A DNA stretch of 64,000 nt from Pseudoxanthomonas gei (GCF_010119615.1 NZ_QOVG01000002.1:62001-126000); one strand, 5' to 3'. Positions 1-9,100 are shown, counted from the stretch's first letter. The notes: a model not told the origin generated them from the letters alone. Translations and numbers: made by a program.

Positions 1-1
1 G

Positions 2-439
2 GCCAAGGTCGGCATGGCGATGATCTTCGCCGCCTGCATCGGCGTGATGCTGGTGGCCCTGGGCATGACCCTGGGCGGCGTGAACATGCAAGCATCGCAG
101 GTAGCGCTGCTGCTATGCGTGGACATACTGGGCGTAGTCCCGTTCTGCGCGCTGGGATTGCTCATCGGCACGCTGGCCAGCGGCAATGCCGCGCCGGCGG
201 TGGTCAACCTGATCTACATGCCGCTGGCCTTGCTCTCCGGCCTGTGGCTGCCGTTGCGCATGATGCCCGAGGTGATACAGACGATTGCGCCGGTATGGCC
301 GTCCTGGCATTTGAGCCAGTTGGCGTTGAAGATCATCGGCCAGGACAGCGGCCGGCCGGCGGGGATGCACGTGGCGGTGCTGCTGGGCTTCTCGGCGATA
401 TGCTTGTTCCTGGCGCAACGGCGCCTGCAACGCCACTGA
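2..439 (+). CDS. ABC-2 type transporter permease, C-terminal part (5' end outside window)
   Basis: The reading frame is open from the first bases, so the gene begins upstream and only about 145 residues are visible. They form at least four hydrophobic segments ending in a short basic tail (QRRLQRH). The pattern GLWLPLRMMPE followed by a P-W-H-L-S-Q-L segment is typical of the last part of ABC-2 membrane subunits (drug, lipid or heme exporters). The stop lies 7 bases before the histidine kinase gene, so permease, kinase and regulator probably form one operon, the usual arrangement for an ABC exporter controlled by its own DesK/DesR-like pair. The ATPase gene would be expected upstream. The substrate cannot be told. 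Confidence 0.75.
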   Translation, partial: AKVGMAMIFAACIGVMLVALGMTLGGVNMQASQVALLLCVDILGVVPFCALGLLIGTLASGNAAPAVVNLIYMPLALLSGLWLPLRMMPEVIQTIAPVWPSWHLSQLALKIIGQDSGRPAGMHVAVLLGFSAICLFLAQRRLQRH

Positions 440-446
440 GGACGTC

Positions 447-1568
447 GTGAGCATCGCTTTTTTCCGTACCACGCCCGATTCGCTGGTCTGCAAGCAGCGG
501 GAGAATCCGGACCCCAGCCTGGGCTGGTTTCCGTGGATCAACCTGGTGTGGTCGGTGTGGCTGTTCGTCACGCCGTTCTATGCCAACGCGGCCTACGACC
601 AGTGGTTGTGGCCCACGCTGGGCAGCTATGCCGTGTTCCTGGTGCTGTTCCAGCGTTTCCATTACGGAAGCCACCGGTTGCCGATCGTGCTGGCCATCGC
701 CGCGCTGGGTTTCGCCTTGCTGCCGTGGAACCCGGGCTCGCAAAGCTACATCATCTACGCCTGCGCGTTCTTCCCGTTCTGCATGCGCCCGCGCAACATG
801 ATGCTGTCGATCGCAGCGCTGCTGGCGCTCTTTGCCTTCGCCTGGCATGTGGCCGGCATCCCCATGATCTACATGATCAGCGCAGTGATCGCCGGCCCGG
901 TGGTCGGCCTGTTCAACATCGGCATGCGCCAGAAGATGCGCGCCGACGCGCAACTGCGCTTGAGCCATGAGGAAGTCAGGCGCCTGGCCGCGCTGGCCGA
1001 ACGCGAGCGCATCGGCCGCGACCTGCACGATCTGCTTGGACATACGCTGTCACTGGTGGCGCTGAAATCGGACCTGGCCTCGCGCCTGGTCGGCCGCGAC
1101 CCGGCGGCCGCGCGCAAGGAGATGGAAGACGTCAGCGGGGTGGCCCGCGATGCGCTGGCGCAGGTGCGGCGCGCGGTCAGCGGCATCCGCGCCGCGGGCC
1201 TGGCGGCCGAACTGGCGTCGGCGCGATTGCTGCTGGAATCGGATGGCGTGCGTTTCAGCTACGAGATTGAACCGGTGCCGTTGTCGGCGGAACAGGAAAC
1301 CGTGCTGGCGCTGGCCGTGCGCGAAGCAGTCACCAACATCCAGCGCCACGCGCGCGCCGGGGGCGCCACGGTGTCCCTGCACAGCGCCGACCAGCAGGTC
1401 AGCCTGCGCATCGAGGACGACGGCCGCGGCGGTGCCATCGTGCCGGGCAACGGCCTGGGCGGCATGCGCGAACGCATCGAATCGCTGGGTGGCCGCCTGC
1501 GCGTGGATGCCATGCCGGGTCAGGGCACAAGGGTGGAGGTGACGTTGCCGGTGGTGGGCAGCGGGTAG
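447..1568 (+). CDS. DesK-like sensor histidine kinase (HisKA_3 family)
   Basis: This 373-residue membrane kinase should autophosphorylate and pass phosphate to the downstream NarL-type regulator. Residues 30-160 hold about five hydrophobic segments with no large periplasmic domain, as in DesK-type sensors of membrane state. The dimerisation box ERIGRDLHDLLGH carries the phospho-acceptor His at about residue 194. The HATPase domain follows with an N box (REAVTNIQRHA) and G boxes (DDGRGG and GNGLGGMRER). The start is GTG, preceded by GAGGAC at 7 bases. It lies directly behind the ABC permease. An inverted repeat begins within the stop codon. Confidence 0.85.
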   Translation: MSIAFFRTTPDSLVCKQRENPDPSLGWFPWINLVWSVWLFVTPFYANAAYDQWLWPTLGSYAVFLVLFQRFHYGSHRLPIVLAIAALGFALLPWNPGSQSYIIYACAFFPFCMRPRNMMLSIAALLALFAFAWHVAGIPMIYMISAVIAGPVVGLFNIGMRQKMRADAQLRLSHEEVRRLAALAERERIGRDLHDLLGHTLSLVALKSDLASRLVGRDPAAARKEMEDVSGVARDALAQVRRAVSGIRAAGLAAELASARLLLESDGVRFSYEIEPVPLSAEQETVLALAVREAVTNIQRHARAGGATVSLHSADQQVSLRIEDDGRGGAIVPGNGLGGMRERIESLGGRLRVDAMPGQGTRVEVTLPVVGSG

Positions 1569-1634
1569 CCGGTAACCGAAAGAATGATGCGAACTGGCTT
1601 CGCTTGTCCGGCTTCCGGCTTGCGGTTACCGGCT
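1567..1634. repeat. Inverted repeat between kinase and regulator genes
   Basis: Perfect 12-base arms AGCCGGTAACCG (1567-1578) and CGGTTACCGGCT (1623-1634) are separated by 44 bases. The first arm overlaps the kinase stop codon. It could be a dispersed REP-like element or a structure that tunes expression of the regulator. No U tract follows, so a classical terminator is unlikely. Confidence 0.6.
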
Positions 1635-1685
1635 CCAATCAACCATTTGCTATTTTGCGCGCATGAAATTCCGACCAGGCACCAC

Positions 1686-2288
1686 GTGATCCGCCTCCTG
1701 CTGGCCGAAGACCAGGCCATGGTGCGTGGGGCACTTTCGGCGCTGCTGGGCATGGAGCCGGACCTGGAAGTGCTGGGTGCCTCGGCCGATGGCGAAGCGG
1801 CCTGGCGCGACCTGCAGCGCCTGCAGCCCGACGTGCTGGTGACCGACATCGAGATGCCGGGGCTGAGCGGGCTGGAGCTGGCCCAGCGCATCCAGCGCCA
1901 GCAACTGCCCATCAAGGTCATCATCGTAACCACCTTCGCCCGCGCCGGCTTCCTCCGCCGCGCGCTCGATGCCGGCGTGCTCGGCTACCTGCTGAAGGAA
2001 TCCCCAGCCGAAGAGCTGGCCCAGGCCGTGCGCAAGGTGCACGCCGGCGGCCGCGCCATCAATCCGGAGCTGGCCATGGAGGCCTGGTCGGAAGCCGATC
2101 CACTCAACGACCGCGAGCGCCAGGTGCTGCGGCTGGCCGGCGAAGGTTTGTCGGCGGGCGACATCGCAGGAAAACTGAGCCTCTCGCACGGCACCGTGCG
2201 CAATTACCTGTCCGAAGCTATCGGCAAGCTGGGCGTGGGCAACCGCATCGAGGCCTATCGCCTGGCCCGGCAGAAGGGTTGGCTGTAA
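1686..2288 (+). CDS. NarL/DesR-type response regulator
   Basis: This is a 200-residue DNA-binding regulator paired with the upstream kinase. The receiver domain (1-120) has the acidic pair E8-D9, the phosphorylatable Asp54 in VTDIEMPG, and the conserved Lys in YLLKES. The C-terminal LuxR-type helix-turn-helix (about 138-200) contains LNDRERQVLRLAGEG and SHGTVRNYLSEAIGKL. The GTG start is chosen because the frame extending upstream to 1584 encodes only an unstructured leader over the inverted repeat, and the receiver fold begins at IRLLLAEDQ. It probably controls the ABC exporter in front of the operon. Confidence 0.85.
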   Translation: MIRLLLAEDQAMVRGALSALLGMEPDLEVLGASADGEAAWRDLQRLQPDVLVTDIEMPGLSGLELAQRIQRQQLPIKVIIVTTFARAGFLRRALDAGVLGYLLKESPAEELAQAVRKVHAGGRAINPELAMEAWSEADPLNDRERQVLRLAGEGLSAGDIAGKLSLSHGTVRNYLSEAIGKLGVGNRIEAYRLARQKGWL

Positions 2289-2341
2289 CCGGGCCGGCGC
2301 CACTGGATCCTGTTGGCACGACTCCTGCGTACCATGGGCGG

Positions 2342-4024
2342 ATGACCCCGATCCGCCGTCTTGCCAACCAGTTCGGTCCCCTGCTCGCCACCCTGATCTT
2401 CATCGTGATCGGCGTCGGCGTGTACCTGTGCGCCGACTCCTTCACCAATGATGCCCGGTGGGTCTCGCACACCAACGAGGTGATCGGCCAGATCGACGAG
2501 GTCGATGCGCGGTTGCGCGATGCCGAAGCCGCGCAGCGCGGCTTCCTGCTGACCAACCGGGTCGAATACCTTGCCGACTACCGCAATGCGCGCGACCGGC
2601 TGCCCGCGCTCGCCACGCGCCTGTGCGTGCTGGTCGATGACAACCCCGCGCAGCATTCCCACTGCCGCAGGCTGCAGGCCAGCGTGCAGAGCCGTCTTGG
2701 GCAGATGGAAAGCACCGTCGGAATCTACCGGGCGCACGGCCTTGCCCGCGCCCAGGCCGCGATCGGGCAGGAGGTGCTGCGCGTTTCCAACGACATCCGC
2801 AGGGGCGTGCAGCAGATGGGCGCCGTCGAACGCGACCTGCTGCAGCAGCGCGCCGCCTCCAGCCGCGCCAGCGCCAACCTGCTGCGCGGGCTCGCCCTGC
2901 TGGGGATTCCGTTCGGAATCGCGGTGATCGCCATGGTGTATGGCTTGCTGCGGGTGGAAAACCGCCGTCGCGCCGGCGCGGAAGCCGAGACCGGCCATGC
3001 CAACGACCGCCTGCGCAGCAGCATCGAAGAACTGCAAAGCCGCACCGCCGACCTGCACGAGCTGGGCAGCTACGCCAGCATGCTGCAGAGCTGCATGCGC
3101 AGCGAGGAAGCGGTGGCCCTGGCATCGGACCTGCTGCAGCGCATGTTGCCGGGGGTGGCGGGCAGCATCTACCGGATCCGTGCATCGAGGGACTACGCCG
3201 AGGAGATCATCCGCTGGGGTGAGCCCGCCGCCGCCAGCCCGCAGATGCTCGCGCACGAAGATTGCTGGGCGCTGCGCCGCGGCCGGCCCCATGCATGGGA
3301 CGCCGGTGCAGGCAGTTGCTGCGCGCATGTGCAGGCAACCGGCGTAGGCGAGCTGCATACGCTGTGCATCCCGATGGTCGCCCAGGGCGTGCAGCTGGGT
3401 TTCCTCTACCTGTCTTCGGCACGTGCCGGGTTCATGGCGCGGACCGACCTGATCGAGACCGCGATCGAGCAGCTGGCCATGGCGCTGTCCAACCTGAGCC
3501 TGCAGGAAACCTTGCGCGTGCAGTCGATCCGCGACCCGATGACCGGCCTGTTCAACCGTCGCTACCTGGAAGAATCACTGGGCCGGGAGGTGGCGCGGTG
3601 CGAACGCCGCGAGCTGCCGCTGGCCCTGCTGATGCTGGACCTGGACCATTTCAAGCGCTTCAACGACCAGCACGGACACGCCGGCGGCGATGCCCTGCTC
3701 ACCGGCTTCGGGGCGTTGCTGCAGCGGCTGTCGCGGCCGGAGGACATCGCCTGCCGTTACGGCGGCGAGGAATTCACCCTGATCCTGCCCGAAACCACGG
3801 CCGAGGCCGCCGCCGCCCGCGCCGAAGCCATTCGCGTGGCGGTGGAGGCAATGCGCATCCAGTACCTGGGACGCGACCTGCCCGATGTCACGGTGTCGGT
3901 CGGCCTGGCCGCGATGCCCGGGCATGGCAACAGCAGCGATGCGCTGCTGCGCTGCGCCGACGAGGCCCTGTACCGCGCCAAGCGCGAGGGCCGCAACCGG
4001 GTGAGCGTAGCGGGCGACGCCTGA
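2342..4024 (+). CDS. Diguanylate cyclase with CHASE3, GAF and GGDEF domains
   Basis: The 560-residue membrane sensor makes cyclic di-GMP. A transmembrane segment at about 13-33 is followed by a CHASE3-like periplasmic helical domain (about 40-175), a second membrane segment (about 180-205), a GAF-like domain (about 240-385) and GGDEF. The active site reads GGEEF at 474-478, with the metal-binding stretch LDLDHFKRFND. The product-inhibition I-site RxxD is present (RPED, 465-468), five residues before the signature, so feedback control is expected. The ATG at 2342 is chosen because the longer frame overlaps the preceding gene. No phosphodiesterase domain is present. Confidence 0.9.
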   Translation: MTPIRRLANQFGPLLATLIFIVIGVGVYLCADSFTNDARWVSHTNEVIGQIDEVDARLRDAEAAQRGFLLTNRVEYLADYRNARDRLPALATRLCVLVDDNPAQHSHCRRLQASVQSRLGQMESTVGIYRAHGLARAQAAIGQEVLRVSNDIRRGVQQMGAVERDLLQQRAASSRASANLLRGLALLGIPFGIAVIAMVYGLLRVENRRRAGAEAETGHANDRLRSSIEELQSRTADLHELGSYASMLQSCMRSEEAVALASDLLQRMLPGVAGSIYRIRASRDYAEEIIRWGEPAAASPQMLAHEDCWALRRGRPHAWDAGAGSCCAHVQATGVGELHTLCIPMVAQGVQLGFLYLSSARAGFMARTDLIETAIEQLAMALSNLSLQETLRVQSIRDPMTGLFNRRYLEESLGREVARCERRELPLALLMLDLDHFKRFNDQHGHAGGDALLTGFGALLQRLSRPEDIACRYGGEEFTLILPETTAEAAAARAEAIRVAVEAMRIQYLGRDLPDVTVSVGLAAMPGHGNSSDALLRCADEALYRAKREGRNRVSVAGDA

Positions 4025-4108
4025 GCAGATCGCCAGGCGGCACGTTGCCCGTGGTTGCGGCCGGTTGCCGGGACTGGAACGCTCCCGCGCGCCAGCGCCT
4101 GCTTCCCG

Positions 4109-5479
4109 TCACGCGCCGTAGCGCGCCTTCAACATCGCGAACGCCGAGCGCAGCGCCAGTGCTTCGCCGCCGGCCGGGCGGCCGGGACGGTCGCTGTCGT
4201 TCCAGGCGTACACGTCCAGGTGCGCCCACGTCTGCGCGTCGGGCACGAAGCGTTCCAGGTACAACGCGGCGGTGACCGCGCCGGCCATGCGCGAACCGGC
4301 ATTGGCCAGGTCGGCGATGCCGCTGTTGAGGTAGCGCAGGTACGGGCGCCACAACGGCATCCGCCACAGCGGGTCGCGCACGCGCTCGCCGGCGGCGATC
4401 CAGTCGTTGGCCAGCGCATCGTCGTTGGCGAACAGCGCCGGCAGGTCCGGGCCCAGGGCAATGCGCGCGGCACCGGTCAGGGTGGCGAAGTCGAGGATCA
4501 GGTCGGGATGCTGTTCGCCGGCATAGGTCAGCGCGTCGCACAGGACCACGCGGCCTTCGGCATCGGTGTTGTCGATTTCCACGCTCAGCCCCTGGCGCGT
4601 GGCGATCACTTCGCCGGGGCGGAAGGCCTCGGGCCCGATCGCGTTTTCCACCGCCGGCACCAGCAACGTCAGCTGCACCGGCAGCTTGCGCGCCATCACC
4701 AGTTCGGCCAGGGCCAGCGCATGCGCCGCGCCGCCCATGTCCTTCTTCATGTTGCGCATGCCGTCGGCCGGCTTCAGGTCCAGCCCGCCGGTGTCGAAGC
4801 ACACGCCCTTGCCTACCAGCGCCACGTGCGGATGGCCGCCCTGGCCCCAGCGCAGCGCGATCAGCCGCGGCGCGCGATGCGAAGCGCGGCCCACCGCGTG
4901 GATGGCGGGGAAGTTCTGCGCCAGCAATTCGTCGCCAGTGATCACCTGCACCTGCGCGCCGTGGGTGGCGGCCATGGCGCGGGCCACGTCTTCCAGCTCC
5001 TGCGGACCCATGTGCTCGGTCGGCGTGTTGACGAGGTCGCGCACGCGCACGCAGGCGGCCAGCAGGTCCGATGCCTCGGCGTCGCGGTCCGACAGCACCA
5101 GCCTTGCCGGCGCACGCGCGGCCTTGCGGTAACGGTCGAAGCGGTAGCTGCCCAGTCCCCAGCCCAGTTGCAGTGCCGCGCGCGCGCCGTCCTCCAGCGC
5201 CGCGGCCACGTGCCAGTCGCCGGGCGGAAGCGCGAACGGCGCGTGTGCATACGAGTACGGATCGAGCGGATCGCCGATGCCGATGGCCGCGCCGGCCAGG
5301 CCGTCTTCGCCCGGCAGCAGCAGCAGCGTGCCGGCGGCGGCGCTGAACTGCTGCGCCTCGACCCAGGCCTGCAGGGCCGGCGCCAGGCCATCGCGCCAGG
5401 CGTTGAACTGCGCGGCTTGCAGCACCTGCAGCGGCCGGGCGGAAGAAGAGGAGTCGGCGAATCCGCTTGGCAGGTTCAT
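4109..5479 (-). CDS. Leucyl aminopeptidase family protein (peptidase M17)
   Basis: This 456-residue two-metal cytosolic aminopeptidase removes N-terminal residues from peptides. The M17 signature NTDAEGR is at about 304-310, and the metal and catalytic Lys region GKGVCFDTGG at about 223-232, with MKKDMGG after it. The N-terminal part is divergent, as in the shorter peptidase-B-like branch rather than classical PepA of about 500 residues. The start codon overlaps the stop of the upstream HAD phosphatase gene as ATGA, which implies translational coupling. A longer frame running back to 5896 only shadows the phosphatase gene. Confidence 0.88.
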   Translation of the reverse strand: MNLPSGFADSSSSARPLQVLQAAQFNAWRDGLAPALQAWVEAQQFSAAAGTLLLLPGEDGLAGAAIGIGDPLDPYSYAHAPFALPPGDWHVAAALEDGARAALQLGWGLGSYRFDRYRKAARAPARLVLSDRDAEASDLLAACVRVRDLVNTPTEHMGPQELEDVARAMAATHGAQVQVITGDELLAQNFPAIHAVGRASHRAPRLIALRWGQGGHPHVALVGKGVCFDTGGLDLKPADGMRNMKKDMGGAAHALALAELVMARKLPVQLTLLVPAVENAIGPEAFRPGEVIATRQGLSVEIDNTDAEGRVVLCDALTYAGEQHPDLILDFATLTGAARIALGPDLPALFANDDALANDWIAAGERVRDPLWRMPLWRPYLRYLNSGIADLANAGSRMAGAVTAALYLERFVPDAQTWAHLDVYAWNDSDRPGRPAGGEALALRSAFAMLKARYGA

Positions 5480-6210
5480 GCGGCGTGTTCCTTGGCATCC
5501 TGGGATGATGCGTTCTTGGATGAGGCATCCAGCCAGTCGGCCAGCGCGGTGAGGTCGGTGAATTCCAGGTCCGGGCGCGGCTCGTGGTGGTCCCAGCCCA
5601 GGCCTTCGCGATTGATCCAGCAACTGCGCAGGCCCGCGCGCGCGGCGCCGATCACGTCCATCTCGATGTGGTCGCCCACGTGCAGCACTTCGCCACGGTC
5701 CACGCCCAGGCGCTCGCAGGCGGCGTGGAAGATGCCGGGGTCGGGCTTGCCGGCGCCGTGTTCGCGCGAGCCCAGCTGGAACACGAAGTGGTGCATCAGC
5801 CCGATCCGCTGCAGGTCGGCATTGCCGTTGCTCAGCGCGGCCACCGGCACCCGCGCGGCAATGCGCGCCAGCGCGTCCAGTGCATCGGGATAGCACTCGA
5901 CCTGGTTGCGCGCGTCGTAGAAGACTTCGTAGGCGGCGTCGAGCAGGTCGGGATCGCCGCCGCTTTCGGCCAGCGCCTGCTGCAGGGTCAGCCGCCGCAG
6001 CGCGCTGAGGTCATGGTGCAGGTGCGGGTTGTCGGCGAAGGAGCGCTCGCGCAATTCGCGCATCGCCTGCAGCGGGAAATGGGCGGCGGTGCGCGGGCTG
6101 TGCACCTGCATCCAGTCATGCAGCACCTGGTCGATGCGCGCGCCGATCGGGGCGAACGGCCACAGGGTGTCGTCGAGGTCCAGGGTGATGGCGCGTACGG
6201 GAAAGGTCAT
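5476..6210 (-). CDS. YigB-like HAD-superfamily phosphatase
   Basis: This 244-residue soluble hydrolase is of the HAD-IA type. Motif I is LDLDDTLW with nucleophile Asp11 and acid/base Asp13. Motif II is ALSNGNAD. The Lys of motif III is in GAGKPDPGIF, and motif IV is HVGDHIEMDVIGA. The overall sequence resembles E. coli YigB, an FMN phosphatase, but substrate assignment in this superfamily from sequence is weak. It is first in a two-gene unit with the aminopeptidase (4-base overlap). A hairpin repeat lies just upstream. Confidence 0.82.
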   Translation of the reverse strand: MTFPVRAITLDLDDTLWPFAPIGARIDQVLHDWMQVHSPRTAAHFPLQAMRELRERSFADNPHLHHDLSALRRLTLQQALAESGGDPDLLDAAYEVFYDARNQVECYPDALDALARIAARVPVAALSNGNADLQRIGLMHHFVFQLGSREHGAGKPDPGIFHAACERLGVDRGEVLHVGDHIEMDVIGAARAGLRSCWINREGLGWDHHEPRPDLEFTDLTALADWLDASSKNASSQDAKEHAA

Positions 6211-6223
6211 CCCCGCATTGTAG

Positions 6224-6241
6224 AGCCGGGCTTGCCCGGCT
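6224..6241. repeat. REP-type palindrome
   Basis: AGCCGGGC-TT-GCCCGGCT is a perfect 8-base-pair hairpin in the 79-base gap between the phosphatase start and the stop of the next minus-strand gene. It resembles the short GTAGAGCCGGGCTTGCCCGGCT repeats common in this family. It may also end the upstream transcript. Confidence 0.65.
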
Positions 6242-6289
6242 GCTCCTGGCCCGGGGCGGTTGCGGCGGTCGGCCACCGGCGCAGCGGCG

Positions 6290-7444
6290 TCACTCCAGCA
6301 GCCGCGCCCAGCCTTCCATGCCGTCCACGCGCGCCAGCACCAGCTTCACGCAGACCAGCAGCGGCACCGCCAGCAGCAGGCCGATGATGCCCCACAGCCA
6401 GCCGAACACCATCAACGCCAGGATCAGGATCAGCGGCGACAGGGCCATGCGCTTGCCCAGCACGATCGGGGTCACGATCTGGCCTTCCACCGTGTGCAGC
6501 GCCAGGTACACGATGGCCGGCATCAGCGACAGCCAGGTGTCGTTGTAGGTCACGAAGCCGACCAGCAGCATCACGCCCATGCCGATCAGCGCGCCCACGT
6601 ACGGGGCGAAGTTGAGGATCGCCACCATCGTGCCCCACAGCAGCGCTTCCTGCAGCGGTATGTCCAGCGCGTACAGGATGCCCGCGTACACCAGGCCCAC
6701 CACCGCGTTGATGACGCTGATGGTCAGCACGTAGCGCGACAGTTCGCGTTCCATCGACTGCATCAGGTCGACGGTGAACTTCTTCTTCTGCCGGCTGGGC
6801 AGCATCTCGATCACGTGCCGCTGCAGGGTTTCGCCATAGACGATGAAGAAGAAGGTCAGCAGCACCACCGCCAGCACCGAGGCCAGCAGGCGCGGGGTGG
6901 CGGTCAGCATCTTGTAGGGGTCATCGACCTGGGTGCGCACCACCTGCACCTTCTTGCCGCTGTCGCCGCCGGCGGCTCGGGCGATGTTCTCGGCCGCGCG
7001 GTTGGCGTCCTGCATCGGCTTGGCCAGCTGGCGCAGCTTGGGAGTCAGGTCACGCAGTTCCTTGGGCACGTCGCGGAACCAGTCGCCGGCCGGCACGATC
7101 AGCTGGCTGCCCAGTGCGCCGGCGCCGGCAATGCCGCCCACCACCACGATCAACGCGGCCAGGAAGCGCGGCACCATCATCTTCTTCAGCAGGCGGATGA
7201 TGGGGTTGGCGACCAGGGCGAAGAACATGCCCAGCAGGATCGGCAGCAGCAGGTCCTGCGCCGCCCACAAGGTGTAGCCCACCGCCAGGCAGACCAGCAC
7301 CACCAGGGCGGCCGACGCACGCGGACGCGGATGCCTGGGCGCCTCGCCGGGGGCGTGCCCGGCGGCATGGGCCGGCTCTGGAACCGGGTGCTGCGGAGGG
7401 GGTGCGGACACGGGTGGAAGCGACTCGCTGGAAGGAGTGATCAC
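6290..7444 (-). CDS. AI-2E family transporter (PerM/TqsA-like membrane protein)
   Basis: This is an integral membrane protein of about 384 residues with the profile of PF01594: an N-terminal hydrophobic pair (LVVLVCLAVGYTLWAAQDL, then LGMFFALVANPIIRLL), a soluble middle part (about 120-190), and a C-terminal block of membrane helices with the family-typical segments NAVVGLVYAG and FAPYVGALIGMG. Members export or exchange small molecules, and autoinducer-2 transport is shown only for some. The GTG start at 7444 (VITPSSESL) is chosen because the upstream extension is proline/arginine rich and overlaps the next gene. The start has no clear ribosome binding site and is uncertain. Confidence 0.8.
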   Translation of the reverse strand: MITPSSESLPPVSAPPPQHPVPEPAHAAGHAPGEAPRHPRPRASAALVVLVCLAVGYTLWAAQDLLLPILLGMFFALVANPIIRLLKKMMVPRFLAALIVVVGGIAGAGALGSQLIVPAGDWFRDVPKELRDLTPKLRQLAKPMQDANRAAENIARAAGGDSGKKVQVVRTQVDDPYKMLTATPRLLASVLAVVLLTFFFIVYGETLQRHVIEMLPSRQKKKFTVDLMQSMERELSRYVLTISVINAVVGLVYAGILYALDIPLQEALLWGTMVAILNFAPYVGALIGMGVMLLVGFVTYNDTWLSLMPAIVYLALHTVEGQIVTPIVLGKRMALSPLILILALMVFGWLWGIIGLLLAVPLLVCVKLVLARVDGMEGWARLLE

Positions 7445-7502
7445 GTAGGGCAGGCTCGTCGGGAATCGCGCGGTCGCGCAGGCAGGAAAAAAGGAGGGCG
7501 CG

Positions 7503-7961
7503 TCAGCGCTCGGACATTTCGGTGGCGGCTTCGGCCGCCTGCGGCCGCCGCGGGGAACCATTGGCCGCCATATAGGCAGGATCGGCGTCGGCAGGCGGAA
7601 GCGGCGCGCCCACCGCCTCGGCGGCGCCGGCCGCCACTTCGCCGGCATCATCGGCCGCGTCCTTGGCTTCGCCTGCCGCCACGGAAGCCTGGGCCGAGGC
7701 GAACAGGCTGGACACCGCGCTGACCATCTGCAGGATGCGCGCGCCGCCCACCGCCCCCAGTGGCTCGGCGCGGCCGACCAGGAACCCGCTGACCAGGCCG
7801 GCGGAGACGATGCGCAATGGCGTCCAGCCTTCCTGCCAGGCCTGCTTCAGCTGCCGGTAGCGCGAGGACGTGGCACGCTCGCGCGCTTCCAGCAGGTCCT
7901 CGGCCTGCTTCACCTTGGCGATCAGCTGCTCGAAGGTGACGTTCTGATGCGGTGCTTTCAT
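7503..7961 (-). CDS. Small uncharacterised protein, partner of the holin-X/DUF883 cluster
   Basis: The 152-residue protein has an amphipathic N-terminal helix (KVKQAEDLLEARER), a moderately hydrophobic central stretch (IVSAGLVSGFLVGRAEPLGAVGG) and an alanine-rich acidic tail. Its place next to a DUF883 gene and a YqjE/holin-X-like gene is that of YqjK-type proteins in the enterobacterial elaB/yqjD-yqjE-yqjK cluster, but no clear YqjK motif is seen. The start at 7961 follows the preceding gene's stop by about 10 bases. Probably membrane associated; function unknown. Confidence 0.65.
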   Translation of the reverse strand: MKAPHQNVTFEQLIAKVKQAEDLLEARERATSSRYRQLKQAWQEGWTPLRIVSAGLVSGFLVGRAEPLGAVGGARILQMVSAVSSLFASAQASVAAGEAKDAADDAGEVAAGAAEAVGAPLPPADADPAYMAANGSPRRPQAAEAATEMSER

Positions 7962-7971
7962 GGCAGCGTCT

Positions 7972-8520
7972 TCATGGCGGCGTGACCCGCACGCCCACGT
8001 CGCTGTGCGGTGGCTTGCCGTCGCTATCCTGCGGTGGACGGTTCTCCGTGCCATCGCGGGTCGAAGCCGGCGAAGCCGGGTCCGGGGTGAACTCGGCCAG
8101 TTCGCCGATGCCCAGCCGCGCCAGCTGCCGGCGCGTGGCCTGCATGCGGGTGTGGTCGAAATAACGGTCCGCCTGCCACGCCGCCCACACCGTGATCGCG
8201 CCGCTCAGCAGCGCGCACAGCAACAGCGACGCCGCCCAGGGCAAACCGAGCTGGCGACTCAGGAACACGATCAGCGCGGCCATCAGCAGCAGCCAGCAGG
8301 AGGCACCGAACACGATCGCCACCCCGGTCAGGGCCATGGCCCGGCCGAACGCACTGCGGGCCAGCGACACATCGGCGGCCAGCAGGGTCCGGAACGCCTT
8401 GGCGGCGTGCCCGGCTTCGCTCAGCCCGGCCCGCGCCGCAGCGCCGACCTCACGGATCGAATCGGCCAGGTCCGGTGCCGGCCCGCCTGCGGGTGGGTCG
8501 CTTTCGCGCGGGTCGCTCAC
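7972..8520 (-). CDS. Phage-holin-III/YqjE-like family membrane protein
   Basis: The 182-residue protein has two adjacent transmembrane helices at about 65-115 (VAIVFGASCWLLLMAALIVF and LLLCALLSGAITVWAAW), a short amphipathic N-terminal part and a disordered acidic C-terminus. This fits the holin superfamily III / YqjE group (PF07332), which are chromosomal stress-related membrane proteins rather than phage lysis proteins. It sits between the DUF883 gene (6 bases upstream) and the small partner gene (10 bases downstream), so the three are likely co-transcribed. Confidence 0.75.
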   Translation of the reverse strand: MSDPRESDPPAGGPAPDLADSIREVGAAARAGLSEAGHAAKAFRTLLAADVSLARSAFGRAMALTGVAIVFGASCWLLLMAALIVFLSRQLGLPWAASLLLCALLSGAITVWAAWQADRYFDHTRMQATRRQLARLGIGELAEFTPDPASPASTRDGTENRPPQDSDGKPPHSDVGVRVTPP

Positions 8521-8526
8521 CGGTGC

Positions 8527-8901
8527 TTACTTGTCGCTGCCGCCGCCGCTGCGCGCCAGCTTGGCGATGATCCAGCCCGCGGCAAAGGCGACGCCGAACG
8601 AGGCCAGCGGACGCTCGCGGATCAGGTCGGCGGCGCTGTCGATCAGGTCGCGTCCCTTGTCCATCAGCTGGTCGACCTGTTCCATCGCCGCCGCACCGCC
8701 GGATTCGCCCGCGGCCAGTGCCGACAGCGCGCCGTCGGCCAGTTCGGATTTCACCGTGGCCTTGCCCAGCTTCAATTCGTCGCCTGCGGACCCGGCGGCG
8801 CCACGGATGGCTTCGCTGGCGGCGGCGGCGGCGGACTTCAGATGCGAACCGGCTTCGCCAAGGTTGCTCTTCAGTGCATCGGTTGCGGTGGGGTTGTTCA
8901 T
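8527..8901 (-). CDS. DUF883 (ElaB/YqjD-like) membrane-anchored protein
   Basis: The 124-residue protein is largely alanine-rich helix, followed by one C-terminal membrane anchor (SFGVAFAAGWIIAKLA) and the tail RSGGGSDK. This is the layout of ElaB/YqjD, tail-anchored inner-membrane proteins that in E. coli bind ribosomes in stationary phase. Two in-frame ATGs occur (8907 and 8901). The ribosome binding site CAGGAG touches the first and stands 6 bases from the second, so 8901 is chosen. First gene of the three-gene cluster running down to 7503. Confidence 0.78.
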   Translation of the reverse strand: MNNPTATDALKSNLGEAGSHLKSAAAAASEAIRGAAGSAGDELKLGKATVKSELADGALSALAAGESGGAAAMEQVDQLMDKGRDLIDSAADLIRERPLASFGVAFAAGWIIAKLARSGGGSDK

Positions 8902-9100
8902 GGTCATCTCCTGGGTGTGGAAGACCAGGCGCCGCAGCGCCCGGCCCGATTGGGGAGACATCTATAGCAGGCCGTCATTAACGCGCCGTCATCGGCCCGG
9001 CATGGCCACGCTGTGCCTGCAGAAATCCATGCATTCATATCAGCGGCCACGTCGGCGGCGCGCATTGCCACGCGCCTCGGTCGCTGCCGATGGAGGGCGG

